Counted from the first letter of the stretch, positions 18,859-29,446 are shown. The stretch: 43,531 bases of DNA from Lactococcus cremoris subsp. cremoris NBRC 100676 (GCF_001591705.1 NZ_BCVK01000012.1:1-43531); one strand, 5' to 3'. Notes: generated by a model from the letters alone, not told the origin. A program made the numbers and translations.

Positions 18859-19080
18859 ATGGCAGTATTTGAAAAAGTACAAGATATTATCGTTGACGAA
18901 CTCGGTAAAGAAAAAGAAGAAGTAACACTCGAAACTTCATTTGAAGAGCTCGACGCTGATTCACTTGACCTTTTCCAAATCATCAATGACATCGAAGACG
19001 AATTCGACGTTGAAGTTGATACAGAAGCAGATATGAAAACAGTTGCTGACCTCGTTAAATACGTAGAAAACAACAAATAA
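18859..19080 (+). CDS. acpP: Acyl carrier protein
   Basis: 73-residue, very acidic four-helix protein that carries growing acyl chains on a phosphopantetheine arm. The attachment site is Ser35 in [16 protein letters not shown] lies at 18845-18851. The ~180-bp gap upstream and ~280-bp gap downstream are both rich in hairpins, consistent with an abundant, possibly separately processed acpP transcript. In streptococci fabK normally follows here; in this window it is absent. Confidence 0.97.
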   Translation: MAVFEKVQDIIVDELGKEKEEVTLETSFEELDADSLDLFQIINDIEDEFDVEVDTEADMKTVADLVKYVENNK

Positions 19081-19084
19081 TTCG

Positions 19085-19171
19085 GGATGGGGGTGAAGCG
19101 AGCAAGGGAGTTGATTCTTTTGCGACTTTCGCCCCTTCTTTTCGTTGGACTAGCTCTATTTTTAAAAATAG
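19085..19171 (+). terminator. Imperfect hairpins after acpP
   Basis: A GC-rich imperfect stem (GGGGGTGAAGCGAG with TGCGACTTTCGCCCC, followed by TTCTTTT) could be a partial terminator. A second palindrome CTATTTTTAAAAATAG lies at 19156-19171. The rest of the gap to fabD (19172-19364) shows no gene. Confidence 0.45.
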
Positions 19172-19364
19172 AATTCTAGTATAGGGAGCTCAGTAGTGTT
19201 ATACTGGGCTTATCCTATAATTTTCATATTGAGGAATGTCATTTTTTTAAGATAAAAACATTTTACAATACTAATAATTAACTTTATAAAAGAAAATACG
19301 AGGAATTCTAATCTTCTAGTTTGAATAGCTTATTTGAATTTGAAATAGTTGATTACTATATATT

Positions 19365-20285
19365 ATGACTAAAACAGCATTTTTATTCTCGGGTCAGGGC
19401 GCACAACAGCTAGGAATGGCTCGTGATTTATATGACCAACACGAATCGGTAAAAACGACTTTTGATGAAGCAAGCAAAGCTTTAGGATATGACTTACGTG
19501 CTTTGATTGATCATGATGAAGAAAAATTAAATGAAACAAAATATACACAACCTGCTATTTTGACAACTTCTGTTGCCATTATGCGATTGTTGAATGAAAA
19601 TGGAATAAAACCCGACGTAGTTGCTGGGCTTAGTCTTGGTGAGTATTCAGCATTAGTTGCTTCAGGAATTATTGATTTTCAAGAAGCAGTTAAGCTTGTA
19701 GCTAAACGTGGTCAATACATGACAGAAGCTGCTCCGACTGGTTCAGGTAAAATGGTTGCAGTAATGAATACAGAGCCTGCTTTGATTGAAGAGATTTGTC
19801 AAAAAGCATCTGAGCGTGGCATTGTGAGTCCGGCAAATTATAACACGCCCGCACAAATTGTTATTGGTGGTGAAGTTTTAGCCGTTGATTATGCCGTTGA
19901 ATTATTAAAAGAGGCAGGGGTTCGTAAACTGATTGAATTAAAAGTATCAGGACCTTTCCATACAGCTATTCTTAAGCCAGCTTCTGAAAAATTAGCTTTG
20001 GAACTTGATAAAATTAATTTTAAATCTTTTGAATTACCTTTAATTTCAAATACTAGCGCTAAAGTAATGCAAGAGGATGAGGTAAAAGCCTTGTTAACTC
20101 ACCAAGTAATGGAACCTGTCCGTTTCTATGAATCTGTTGAAACAATGCAAAAACTAGGAGTGACTCGCTTTATTGAAGTTGGTCCTGGAAAAGTACTTTC
20201 TGGTTTCATAAAGAAAATTGATAAAAATGCAGAATTTACAAATGTTTGTGATATTGCTACATTTGAAGCCTTGATTAATCAGTAA
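19365..20285 (+). CDS. fabD: Malonyl-CoA:ACP transacylase
   Basis: 306 residues, loads malonate onto ACP. Signatures: FLFSGQGAQQLGMARDLY at the N-terminus, the nucleophile Ser90 in GLSLGEYSAL, and His199 in SGPFHT. The C-terminal FIEVGPGKVLSGFIKKI is also typical. The ATG at 19365 is fixed by homology, yet no Shine-Dalgarno sequence precedes it (TTGATTACTATATATT), unlike nearly all neighbours. The distance from acpP (284 bp) is large for a gene of the same operon. Confidence 0.95.
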   Translation: MTKTAFLFSGQGAQQLGMARDLYDQHESVKTTFDEASKALGYDLRALIDHDEEKLNETKYTQPAILTTSVAIMRLLNENGIKPDVVAGLSLGEYSALVASGIIDFQEAVKLVAKRGQYMTEAAPTGSGKMVAVMNTEPALIEEICQKASERGIVSPANYNTPAQIVIGGEVLAVDYAVELLKEAGVRKLIELKVSGPFHTAILKPASEKLALELDKINFKSFELPLISNTSAKVMQEDEVKALLTHQVMEPVRFYESVETMQKLGVTRFIEVGPGKVLSGFIKKIDKNAEFTNVCDIATFEALINQ

Positions 20286-20323
20286 AATTGGAGAAAGGAA
20301 TTGAGTTCGTCCTTCTAAACAGT

Positions 20324-20362
20324 CAGCAATAATCTGACATCAGAGATATCAGATTATTGCTG
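20324..20362 (+). other. Perfect 14-bp hairpin between fabD and fabG
   Basis: CAGCAATAATCTGA pairs exactly with TCAGATTATTGCTG, 11-nt loop. A second palindrome AGCACT-AA-AGTGCT follows near 20376-20389. Neither is followed by a T-run, so a role in mRNA processing or stability is more likely than termination. Confidence 0.6.
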
Positions 20363-20422
20363 TCCTTGAAGTCTAAGCACTAAAGTGCTAAGACCCTAAG
20401 GCGGGCTCACATCTTATAAATA

Positions 20423-21154
20423 ATGGAAATTAAAAATAAAAACGTCTTTGTAACTGGTTCAACTCGTGGAATTGGTAAAGCAATTGCTCTTCAATTTGCT
20501 AAAGCGGGTTCTAATGTGATCATTAATGGACGTTCAGCTGTTTCAGAAGAACTTTTAGCTGAATTTAAAGCTTTTGGTGTTCAAGCGGTTGGGATATCAG
20601 GTGATATTTCAAAATCAGAAGATGCTAAACGAATGGTTAAAGAAGCAATTGAAGCTCTTGGTTCAGTGGATATTTTGGTAAACAATGCAGGAATCACGCG
20701 TGATGGCTTATCATTAAAAATGTCAGAAGAAGATTTTGAGACTGTTCTTAAAATCAACTTGACAGGTGCCTTTAATATGACACAAGCAGTTTTAAAACCA
20801 ATGACTAGAGCGCGTTCTGGAGCAATCATTAATATCTCATCAGTTGTTGGTTTGATGGGAAATGCTGGACAAGCAAATTATGCGGCTTCAAAAGCTGGAC
20901 TCATTGGTTTAACAAAATCAATTGCCAGAGAGGTAGCAGGACGTAACGTTCGTGTAAATGCTGTGGCTCCAGGATTTATTGAATCAGATATGACAGAAGT
21001 TCTTTCTGATAAGGTTAAAGATGCAATGAAAGGGCAAATTCCAATGAAACGTTTTGGTATGCCAGAAGAAATTGCGACCGCGGTTCAATTCTTGGCCGAA
21101 CAAGAATATATGACTGGACAAGTACTCACCATTGATGGTGGGGTTGCGATGTAA
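20423..21154 (+). CDS. fabG: 3-oxoacyl-ACP reductase
   Basis: 243-residue short-chain dehydrogenase reducing beta-ketoacyl-ACP with NADPH. Visible: TGSTRGIG cofactor loop near residue 12, NNAG at about 86, and catalytic Ser140, Tyr153 and Lys157 (YAASK). The C-terminus LTIDGGVAM is typical of FabG. Like fabD, its ATG lacks a recognisable SD (CATCTTATAAATAATG); CGGGCTCACATCT just upstream is shared with the fabT leader. A second SDR that may be a paralogue lies at 39036. Confidence 0.95.
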   Translation: MEIKNKNVFVTGSTRGIGKAIALQFAKAGSNVIINGRSAVSEELLAEFKAFGVQAVGISGDISKSEDAKRMVKEAIEALGSVDILVNNAGITRDGLSLKMSEEDFETVLKINLTGAFNMTQAVLKPMTRARSGAIINISSVVGLMGNAGQANYAASKAGLIGLTKSIAREVAGRNVRVNAVAPGFIESDMTEVLSDKVKDAMKGQIPMKRFGMPEEIATAVQFLAEQEYMTGQVLTIDGGVAM

Positions 21155-21195
21155 ATTGCTCATTTATAAATTTTGAAATTAAGAAGGATAATAAT

Positions 21196-22431
21196 ATGAC
21201 AAATAGAGTTGTAATCACTGGTTATGGCGTAGTTAGTGCAATTGGGAATAGCCCAGAAGAATTTTGGAACAATCTTAAAGCTGGTAAAACTGGAATTGGT
21301 CCAATCACTCATTTTGATGCCGAAGCAACAGGAATTTCTATTGCAGCAGAAGTAAAAGAATTTCCATTTGACAAATATTTCCAGAAAAAAGATGCACGAC
21401 GCATGGATACTTTCTCACTTTATGCGGTTTATGCAGCGCTTGATGCGATGGAAATGTCTGGAATTACAGAAGAAAATACTAATTTTGACCGTTTGGGTTG
21501 TATCATGGCTTCTGGGATTGGTGGACTTGAACAATCACAAAAAAATTCACAAGCGATTGTTGCTAAAGGACCTCGTAAAGGCGTAGCACCACTCTATGTT
21601 CCACTTGCTATTGCTAATATGGCAACTGGTAATGTTGCTTTACGTACAGGTGCTCGTGGTGTTTCACGTGCCGAAGTTACTGCTTGTGCGGCTGGTGCCA
21701 ATGCAATTGGTTCAGCTTTCCGTGAAATCAAACATGGTTACGCTGATGCAATGATTGCTGGTGGTGCTGAAGCGGCAATTTGTGAACTTGGAATTGCTGG
21801 ATTTGCTAATTTGACAGCTTTGACTAAAGAAACTGACCCTGAAAAAGCATGTATTCCATTTGATAAAAACCGTTCTGGTTTCGTAATGGGTGAAGGCTCT
21901 GGTGTTTTGATTTTGGAAAGTCTTGAACATGCACAAGCTCGCGGTGCTAATATCTTGGCTGAGATTGTTGGTTACGGAAATACAAATGATGCTTTCCATA
22001 TGACAACTCCTTCAGGAGTTGGTGCTGAAAATGCCATTAAATTGGCATTGGAAGAAGCTGGGGCAAGTCCTGCTGATGTAGATTATGTCAATGCTCACGG
22101 AACTTCAACACATGCTAATGAAGAAACTGAAAGCAAAGCGATTCACAATGTTATCGGCGATAAAGCTTACGTTTCATCTACAAAAGCTTTGCATGGACAT
22201 GCACTTGGTGCAACGAGTGCAATTGAAGCAGTAGCAACTGTTCAAGCCCTTTTGAATCAATATGCACCAGTAAACGCTGGAACAACTGAACTTGATGAAG
22301 GAATGACAATTAATGTTGTTCTTGGTGAAGGGAAACCTGCTGAAATTAACCTTGCCTTGTCACAAGACTTTGGTTTTGGTGGACACAATGCTGTATTGGC
22401 ATTCAAGAAATGGGAAAATGCGGCCGAATAA
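21196..22431 (+). CDS. fabF: Beta-ketoacyl-ACP synthase II
   Basis: 411 residues, elongating condensing enzyme. Active-site Cys164 (TACAAGA), His301 (NAHGTSTHANEETE) and His335 (LHGHALG) are in place, and the N-terminus VVITGYGVVSAIGN is typical. It elongates malonyl-ACP onto acyl-ACP, and in lactococci FabF is also considered to support unsaturated fatty acid synthesis because no FabB is known. AAGGATAATAAT precedes the ATG. A perfect stem ACTTTGC-CTA-GCAAAGT (22456-22472) lies right after the stop. Confidence 0.96.
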   Translation: MTNRVVITGYGVVSAIGNSPEEFWNNLKAGKTGIGPITHFDAEATGISIAAEVKEFPFDKYFQKKDARRMDTFSLYAVYAALDAMEMSGITEENTNFDRLGCIMASGIGGLEQSQKNSQAIVAKGPRKGVAPLYVPLAIANMATGNVALRTGARGVSRAEVTACAAGANAIGSAFREIKHGYADAMIAGGAEAAICELGIAGFANLTALTKETDPEKACIPFDKNRSGFVMGEGSGVLILESLEHAQARGANILAEIVGYGNTNDAFHMTTPSGVGAENAIKLALEEAGASPADVDYVNAHGTSTHANEETESKAIHNVIGDKAYVSSTKALHGHALGATSAIEAVATVQALLNQYAPVNAGTTELDEGMTINVVLGEGKPAEINLALSQDFGFGGHNAVLAFKKWENAAE

Positions 22432-22492
22432 GGCGTATTTTGACGATAGAATAAAACTTTGCCTAGCAAAGTGTCAAAAAGGATAAACAAAA

Positions 22493-22960
22493 ATGAACAT
22501 TTCAGAAATAAAAGATTTGATGAACCAATTCAATGGTTCTACTTTACGTGAATTTTCTTGGAAAAATGCTGACGGCGAATTATCGTTTTCAAAAAATGAA
22601 GGGCAAGCCCTTGTTGGTCCTCAAAGTTCCGCTCCTATTGCAGCTGCTTTTACAGCTCAACAAGCTGCGCCAGTTGCAGAAAGCACAGAAGTTCCCGTGG
22701 CAAATGAAATAGCCGTAGAAGCTGAAGGTGAAGCAGTTACTTCTCCATTGGTAGGTGTGGCTTATCTTAAACCTTCTCCAGATAAAGCTGAATTTGCTAA
22801 AGTTGGAGATACGGTTAAAAAAGGTCAAACCTTGCTTATTATTGAAGCAATGAAGGTGATGAACGAAATTCCAGCACCAAAAGATGGAATTATCACTGAG
22901 GTGATGGTTTCAGGAGAAGATGTTGTTGAATTTGGTCAAGATTTGATGAGAATCAAATAA
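22493..22960 (+). CDS. accB: Biotin carboxyl carrier protein of acetyl-CoA carboxylase
   Basis: 155 residues: short N-terminal helical part (MNISEIKDLMNQFNGSTL), an Ala/Val/Glu/Pro-rich linker (~50-85) and a C-terminal biotinyl domain with the biotin-accepting Lys121 in IIEAMKVMNEI. It carries CO2 from AccC to the AccDA transferase. AAAGGATAAAC precedes the ATG. The following gap (22961-23080) has TTACTGATAAG, TCTGTCAG and a perfect 12-bp stem TAGATGATTTAC/GTAAATCATCTA (23024-23062) just before the fabZ ribosome site. Confidence 0.95.
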   Translation: MNISEIKDLMNQFNGSTLREFSWKNADGELSFSKNEGQALVGPQSSAPIAAAFTAQQAAPVAESTEVPVANEIAVEAEGEAVTSPLVGVAYLKPSPDKAEFAKVGDTVKKGQTLLIIEAMKVMNEIPAPKDGIITEVMVSGEDVVEFGQDLMRIK

Positions 22961-23080
22961 AAATTACTGATAAGGCTCTGTCAGCTTATCTTTAATGTAA
23001 AAATTTCTGACAGTTCTAGAGGCTAGATGATTTACAGGCAAGTTCTGTCAGTAAATCATCTAAAAGAAAAGTGAGAATAA

Positions 23081-23515
23081 ATGACTGAAGTAAATATTAA
23101 TGTAACAGAAATTATGGAGGCTTTGCCTCATCGTTATCCATTTTTATTAGTGGACCGTGTGATTGATATTGCTGATGATGAGATTACAGCAATTAAAAAT
23201 GTGACGATTAATGAAGAATTTTTCCAAGGACATTTTCCACAATATCCAGTAATGCCAGGTGTTTTGATCATGGAAGCTCTCGCCCAAGCGGCTGGTGTCT
23301 TGGAATTATCTAAACCTGAAAATAAAGGGAAACTTGTCTTTTATGCGGGAATGGATAACGTTAAATATAAAAAACAAGTCACTCCTGGAGACCAGTTGGT
23401 CTTACATGCTAAATTTATCAAACGTCGTGGACCAATTGCGGTTGTTGAAGCAGAGGCAACTGTTGATGGAAAATTGGCAGCGAAAGGAACTTTAACCTTT
23501 GCCTTAGGTAAATAG
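23081..23515 (+). CDS. fabZ: 3-hydroxyacyl-ACP dehydratase
   Basis: 144-residue hotdog-fold dehydratase. Catalytic His51 ([14 protein letters not shown]) and Glu65 ([10 protein letters not shown]) are visible, and the [14 protein letters not shown]-terminus is diagnostic. It dehydrates 3-hydroxyacyl-ACP to trans-2-enoyl-ACP. Lactococci usually carry a second fabZ next to fabI elsewhere; neither fabI nor a FabM isomerase gene is in this window. The start is preceded by GTGAGAATAA, a weak site partly next to the 23024-23062 stem, which could modulate access. Confidence 0.95.
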   Translation: MTEVNINVTEIMEALPHRYPFLLVDRVIDIADDEITAIKNVTINEEFFQGHFPQYPVMPGVLIMEALAQAAGVLELSKPENKGKLVFYAGMDNVKYKKQVTPGDQLVLHAKFIKRRGPIAVVEAEATVDGKLAAKGTLTFALGK

Positions 23516-23723
23516 GTTATTCCCATTTAAAAATAATCATATTTATTATGATTAAGAAGCAAAAAATTTATTTTAACCATAAGATTTTTTACTTATGGTA
23601 AATTTCGGACTTATTTTTATTTATCAAAAAATTGTTTTGTTGGCTATGACTTTCTTTTTATCATTCCTTTCAAAACTCCCATTGAGCAAAAGCTCGGGGT
23701 ATTTTCCCATATGGAGAACATCT

Positions 23724-25091
23724 ATGTTTAATAAAATTTTGATTGCCAATCGTGGCGAAATTGCTGTAAGAATTATTCGTGCAGCTCGTGAATTAGGAGT
23801 GGGTACAGTTGCCATTTATTCAACTGCAGACCGTGACGCTTTACATGTTCATTTAGCTGATGAAGCCATTTGTGTTGGTCCAGCTAGAAGTACAGAATCA
23901 TATCTTAATATGAATAATATTCTGTCAGCTGCTGTAGCAACTGGCGCACAAGCGATTCACCCAGGTTTTGGATTTCTTTCGGAAAATTCAAAGTTTGCTC
24001 GTCTTTGTGAAGAAATGAATATTAAATTTATCGGCCCCTCAGCAAAAGTCATGGATATGATGGGTGATAAAATCAATGCTCGTGCAGAAATGATTAAAGC
24101 TGGTGTTCCAGTAACACCGGGTTCTGAAGGCGAAGTTCATACCACTGATGAGGCCGTGAAAATTGCTGAAGAAATTGGCTATCCAATCATTCTTAAAGCG
24201 TCAGCTGGTGGTGGTGGTAAAGGAATTCGTAAAGTTAATACTGTCGAAGAACTTGTCCCAGCCTTTGAGGCAGCCCAAGCTGAAGCCCAAGCAGCTTTTG
24301 GAAATGGTGCCATGTTCATCGAACGTATGATTTTCCCAGCTCGTCATATTGAAGTTCAAATCTTAGGTGACAGCCATGGCAATGTGATTCATCTTGGCGA
24401 ACGTGATTGTTCTCTTCAACGTAATAATCAGAAAGTTCTCGAAGAATCTCCGTCAGTAGCAATTGGACATACTTTACGTAATGAAATCACGTCGGCTGCT
24501 GTAAAAGCGGCTCAACATGTTTCGTATGAAAATGCAGGAACCATTGAATTTTTACTTGATGAATCTTCTGGTAAGTTTTATTTCATGGAAATGAATACTC
24601 GTGTTCAAGTTGAACATCCAGTAACTGAATTTGTCTCTGGTGTAGATATTGTCAAAGAGCAAATTCGTGTAGCTAATGGCAATGAGTTATCTGTTAAGCA
24701 AGAAGACGTGACTTTTAGCGGACATGCGATTGAATGTCGAATTAATGCTGAAAATCCTAAGTTTAATTTTGCACCATCGCCAGGAAAGATTACTAATCTA
24801 TTCTTACCAGGTGGTGGGGTTGGCTTACGGGTTGATAGTGCCATGTACAGTGGCTACACTATTCCCCCTTACTATGACAGTATGATTGCTAAAGTCATTG
24901 TTCATGGCGAAAATCGTTTTGAAGCTTTGATGAAAATGCAACGTGCCCTCCTTGAATTCGATGTTGAAGGTGTGACAACGAATGTTGATTTCCAATTGGA
25001 GCTTATTTCTGATCCACATGTTGTTGCGGGAGATTACGATACAAGTTTCTTAGGAAATGTTTTCTTACCAGAATATCAAAAAGAAGACTGA
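23724..25091 (+). CDS. accC: Biotin carboxylase subunit of acetyl-CoA carboxylase
   Basis: 456 residues; the ATG at 23724 behind GGAGA (23713-23717) gives the canonical start MFNKILIANRGEIAVRI. An ATP-grasp enzyme: preATP-grasp N-domain, ASAGGGGKGIRK ATP loop, RDCSLQRNNQKVLEE, EMNTRVQVEHPVTE and ECRINAENP in the C-terminal domain. It carboxylates biotin on AccB using ATP and bicarbonate. The 200-bp gap after fabZ has the hairpin GAGC-AAAA-GCTC near 23682-23693 but no gene; the in-frame upstream codons lack homology and are not thought to be translated. Confidence 0.96.
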   Translation: MFNKILIANRGEIAVRIIRAARELGVGTVAIYSTADRDALHVHLADEAICVGPARSTESYLNMNNILSAAVATGAQAIHPGFGFLSENSKFARLCEEMNIKFIGPSAKVMDMMGDKINARAEMIKAGVPVTPGSEGEVHTTDEAVKIAEEIGYPIILKASAGGGGKGIRKVNTVEELVPAFEAAQAEAQAAFGNGAMFIERMIFPARHIEVQILGDSHGNVIHLGERDCSLQRNNQKVLEESPSVAIGHTLRNEITSAAVKAAQHVSYENAGTIEFLLDESSGKFYFMEMNTRVQVEHPVTEFVSGVDIVKEQIRVANGNELSVKQEDVTFSGHAIECRINAENPKFNFAPSPGKITNLFLPGGGVGLRVDSAMYSGYTIPPYYDSMIAKVIVHGENRFEALMKMQRALLEFDVEGVTTNVDFQLELISDPHVVAGDYDTSFLGNVFLPEYQKED

Positions 25092-25165
25092 CAAGAAAAT
25101 TCTGCAAAAGCAGAAAGCGAATGTCTGTCACTAAATTTAATAAAAAATGAGAAAAGGATGCAAAG

Positions 25166-26032
25166 ATGGCTCTTTTCCAAAAGAAAAAATACATTAAAAT
25201 TAATCCAAATCGTTCAATTATTGAGAAACAAGCAGAGCATCCGGAAGTTCCTGACGAACTTTTTGCTAAATGTCCTGCTTGTAAACATACGATTTATCAA
25301 AAAGACTTAGGAAAGAATAAAGTCTGTCCTAATTGTGACTATAATTTCCGAATTACGGCAAAGGAACGTCTAGCCATTGTTGCTGACAAAGATTCTTTTG
25401 TTGAAATGTTTACTGGAATTGATAGTAAAAATCCCTTAGATTTTCTAGGATATCCTGAGAAATTGGCGGCCACAAAAGCAAGAACAGGTCTTGACGAAGC
25501 AATTATGACCGGAGTGGCTACGATTAAAGGTCAAAAAACGGCTTTGGCAATCATGGACTCGACTTTTATTATGGCTTCTATGGGGACGGTTGTTGGTGAA
25601 AAACTGACACGTCTCTTTGAACATGCGACGACTGAAAAATTACCAATTATTGTTTTTACAGCATCAGGTGGGGCACGTATGCAAGAGGGAATCATGTCCT
25701 TGATGCAAATGGCTAAAACCTCAGCTGCTGTCAAACGTCATTCAAATGCTGGTCTTTTTTATATTACTGTTTTGACTGACCCAACCACGGGTGGAGTGAC
25801 GGCATCTTTTGCTAGCTTAGGCGATATTATTCTTGCCGAACCACAATCTTTGATTGGTTTTGCTGGCCGTCGAGTTATTGAGCAAACGGTGCGTCAAACC
25901 TTACCTGATGATTTTCAAAAGGCTGAATTTCTTTTGAATCACGGTTTTGTCGATACAATTGTTAAGCGCAATGAATTACGTCAAAAATTGGCCCTTCTTT
26001 TAGAACTTCATACGGAGGTGGAAAATGTCTGA
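25166..26032 (+). CDS. accD: Acetyl-CoA carboxylase carboxyltransferase beta subunit
   Basis: 288 residues. The N-terminal zinc ribbon is visible as CPAC at about residues 34-37 and CPNC about 19 residues later, followed by the crotonase-like carboxyltransferase domain with [21 protein letters not shown] and [14 protein letters not shown]. It transfers CO2 from biotinyl-AccB to acetyl-CoA with AccA. It overlaps accA by 8 bp, so the two subunits are translationally coupled. Confidence 0.96.
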   Translation: MALFQKKKYIKINPNRSIIEKQAEHPEVPDELFAKCPACKHTIYQKDLGKNKVCPNCDYNFRITAKERLAIVADKDSFVEMFTGIDSKNPLDFLGYPEKLAATKARTGLDEAIMTGVATIKGQKTALAIMDSTFIMASMGTVVGEKLTRLFEHATTEKLPIIVFTASGGARMQEGIMSLMQMAKTSAAVKRHSNAGLFYITVLTDPTTGGVTASFASLGDIILAEPQSLIGFAGRRVIEQTVRQTLPDDFQKAEFLLNHGFVDTIVKRNELRQKLALLLELHTEVENV

Positions 26033-26819
26033 AACTATTGATTCAATGACAGGTGAAGTTTCGCAAAAAAATATTGCTGATATTATTAATGAAGCAAGAG
26101 CTGCTGATAGAATTTCGGCAAGAGATATTATTGCTCAGGTTTTCACTGATTTCCTTGAATTACACGGAGATCGTCAATTAACGGATGATGAAGCAATCGT
26201 CGGTGGAATTGCACGATTTAATGACCAAGCTGTGACCGTTATCGGAATTCAAAAAGGGCGCAATCTTGAGGAAAATTTGGCGACTAATTTTGGACAACCC
26301 AGTCCGAATGGTTATCGGAAAGCTTTGAGATTGATGAAACAGGCCGAAAAATTTGGCCGACCAGTCATTACTTTTGTTAATACTGCAGGTGCTTATCCGG
26401 GGATTGAAGCAGAAGAACGTGGTCAAGGTGAGGCGATTGCTAGAAATCTTTTAGAGATGTCTGACCTTAAAGTCCCACTGATTGCCTTTATAACAGGTGA
26501 AGGAGGCTCTGGTGGAGCACTTGCTCTTGCGCTTGCTAATAAGGTTTATATTTTAGAAAATGCTGTTTATTCTGTTCTTTCGCCAGAAGGTTTTGCCACT
26601 ATTCTGTGGAAAGATGGTTCGCGTCGTGATGAAGCGGCTGAGCTGATGAAAATTACTGCGCCACATCTTTTAGAAATGGGAATTGTTGATGGGATTATTT
26701 CTGAAGAAAATCTGATTGATAATCTCAAAAGACAGCTGACAGAAACGCTCAGCGAGTTAACTTTACTGACAGAAACTGAATTAGCAGAACAACGCTATAA
26801 TCGATTTAGAAAATATTAA
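26025..26819 (+). CDS. accA: Acetyl-CoA carboxylase carboxyltransferase alpha subunit
   Basis: 264 residues; signatures [39 protein letters not shown] and [18 protein letters not shown]. It is shorter at the N-terminus than the E. coli protein, as usual in lactic acid bacteria. GGAGG lies inside accD just before the ATG at 26025. It ends the fab-acc cluster. Its last codons contain two copies of the dispersed motif (CTGACAGAAAC, TTACTGACAGAAAC). Confidence 0.96.
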   Translation: MSETIDSMTGEVSQKNIADIINEARAADRISARDIIAQVFTDFLELHGDRQLTDDEAIVGGIARFNDQAVTVIGIQKGRNLEENLATNFGQPSPNGYRKALRLMKQAEKFGRPVITFVNTAGAYPGIEAEERGQGEAIARNLLEMSDLKVPLIAFITGEGGSGGALALALANKVYILENAVYSVLSPEGFATILWKDGSRRDEAAELMKITAPHLLEMGIVDGIISEENLIDNLKRQLTETLSELTLLTETELAEQRYNRFRKY

Positions 26820-26820
26820 G

Positions 26821-26850
26821 AACGAAGCCCTTTGCCTCGTTTTTTTATTT
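26821..26850 (+). terminator. Terminator of the fab-acc operon
   Basis: AACGAAG and CTCGTT pair around CCCTTTGC, followed directly by a T-run of seven. Confidence 0.75.
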
Positions 26851-26889
26851 TTCAATCAGTAAAGGAGTGAACAATTTGTATGCGAATTA

Positions 26890-26969
26890 AGCTTGCCATA
26901 AAAAATATTAAGTCTGCCATAGCATTTTCTTATGGCGACTTTTTAACTTTCATGATATTTTTATATTAT
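26890..26969 (+). promoter_or_regulatory. metC-cysK control region
   Basis: TATTAT at 26964-26969 with only a poor -35 (TTTAAC, 16-bp spacer) suggests an activated promoter. Upstream, TAAAAAATATTAA (about 26899) is close to the published CmbR (FhuR) box consensus TWAAAAATTNNTA, with two mismatches. GCCATAA and TTATGGC around 26895-26936 form an inverted repeat. CmbR control is known for lactococcal metC-cysK; the site here is inferred. Confidence 0.45.
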
Positions 26970-26971
26970 AG

Positions 26972-28138
<1,167 letters not shown>

Positions 28139-28148
28139 TATATTGACA

Positions 28149-28320
28149 GAGTTGTAAGCAAAGCTTACAACTCATTTCTCCCCCGCTTCAACAGCTCCCG
28201 TTGGTCCTGTTGAGCTGTCAGAAAAATTAGATAGTAAAAATTGAGAATGATTTACTGACAGAATGGTAAACTTCAAAGTCTGTCATTCTTAAGCAGAACT
28301 GACAAGACTGTCAGTAATTT
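28149..28320 (+). repeat. Hairpin-rich metC-cysK spacer
   Basis: Perfect 11-bp stem GAGTTGTAAGC/GCTTACAACTC with a 3-nt loop at 28149-28173, then CAACAG/CTGTTG near 28190-28213. Three or four copies of the TTACTGACAG family follow between 28251 and 28318, ending CTGTCAGTAATTT. Read-through to cysK is expected because no clean T-run terminates the first stem. Confidence 0.6.
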
Positions 28321-28330
28321 AGGAATTAAT

Positions 28331-29251
28331 ATGACAAAAATTGTTGAAAATATCACTGAATTAGTTGGCAATAGTCCAATAATAAAATTAAAAAATAGCC
28401 CAGAAAACAGTGCTGAAATTTATCTCAAACTGGAATATTTCAATCCTGGAGGCTCAGTTAAAGACCGGATTGCCCTACAAATGATTCGACAAGCAGAACA
28501 AGAGGGACTCTTGAAAAAAGGGGGAACGATTGTAGAGCCTACTTCTGGAAATACAGGGATTGGACTTGCCATGGTTGGAGCAGCCTTGGGTTATAATGTC
28601 GTAATTATCATGCCTGATAGTTACTCAAAAGAACGTCGTCAGCTCATTCAAGCTTATGGGGCAAAATTAATATTAACTCCAGCAGCTGACGGAATTAAGG
28701 CTGCTATTGATTTAGGTGAACAGCTGGTCAAAGAAAATGGCTGGTACATGCCAATGCAATTTGAAAATCCAGCCAATTTGAAAGCCCATGAATTGAGCAC
28801 AGGCCCTGAAATTATTGAAGCCTTTGGTAAAGAAGGACTGGATGCTTTTGTGGCTTGCGCAGGAACTGGTGGGACAATTTCTGGAGTTTCTCATTATCTA
28901 AAAAGCCAAAATTCCAAGATAAAAACTTTTGTCGTTGAACCAGCGGAATCTCCGATTTTAACAGGAGGAGAGAGTGGGCCTCATCGAATTCAAGGAATCG
29001 GCATTCCTTTTATGTCGCCCAATTTGGATACAAAGTCTTATGACGGCGTGGTGGATGTGACAAGTGATGATGCTTTAGATACCGCACGAAAGATCGGTAA
29101 AACAGAAGGCTTTCTAGTCGGAATTTCTTCAGGGGCGGCCATTTGGGCAGCTTATGATTTGGCTAAAAAACTCGGAAAAGGGAAAAAAATACTAGCACTT
29201 TGTGCTGATAATGGGGAGCGATATCTTTCAACAGAACTTTATGATTATTAA
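28331..29251 (+). CDS. cysK: Cysteine synthase (O-acetylserine thiol-lyase)
   Basis: 306 residues, beta-family PLP enzyme that makes cysteine from O-acetylserine and sulfide. PLP Lys44 in [11 protein letters not shown], substrate loop [13 protein letters not shown], phosphate-binding GTGGTISG and SSGAAIWAA. It lacks a CBS regulatory domain, as expected for CysK. It is downstream of metC in the same direction and presumed co-regulated with it. The ribosome site AGGAATTA is weak. Confidence 0.95.
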   Translation: MTKIVENITELVGNSPIIKLKNSPENSAEIYLKLEYFNPGGSVKDRIALQMIRQAEQEGLLKKGGTIVEPTSGNTGIGLAMVGAALGYNVVIIMPDSYSKERRQLIQAYGAKLILTPAADGIKAAIDLGEQLVKENGWYMPMQFENPANLKAHELSTGPEIIEAFGKEGLDAFVACAGTGGTISGVSHYLKSQNSKIKTFVVEPAESPILTGGESGPHRIQGIGIPFMSPNLDTKSYDGVVDVTSDDALDTARKIGKTEGFLVGISSGAAIWAAYDLAKKLGKGKKILALCADNGERYLSTELYDY

Positions 29252-29278
29252 AACTTGGCATGTTCCAAGTTTTTTTTA
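29250..29278 (+). terminator. Terminator after cysK
   Basis: AAACTTGG and CCAAGTTT pair across a six-base loop, followed by a run of eight T. Confidence 0.85.
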
Positions 29279-29372
29279 TCGTTATGAGCAGTTTTCTGTA
29301 CTTTTTTTGCTACGGATGTTAGAATGAGAATAGATTAAGAAGAGAATAAAGGAGGGAAATCGTACATTCTAT

Positions 29373-29446
29373 TTTATCAATCAATGATTGATAAATTTAA
29401 CTGATTTAGTTTTTCTAAAAATTATTATGAAACTTTCATGATAATT
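29373..29446 (+). promoter_or_regulatory. Two adjacent palindromes upstream of the CsbD-like gene
   Basis: At 29373-29395 TTTATCAATCA and its exact complement are separated by one base. At 29420-29446 AATTATTATGAAA and TTTCATGATAATT are separated by one base with a single mismatch. They lie 87 and 36 bp before the start codon, positions suited to dimeric regulators. No terminator-type T-run follows. Confidence 0.55.
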
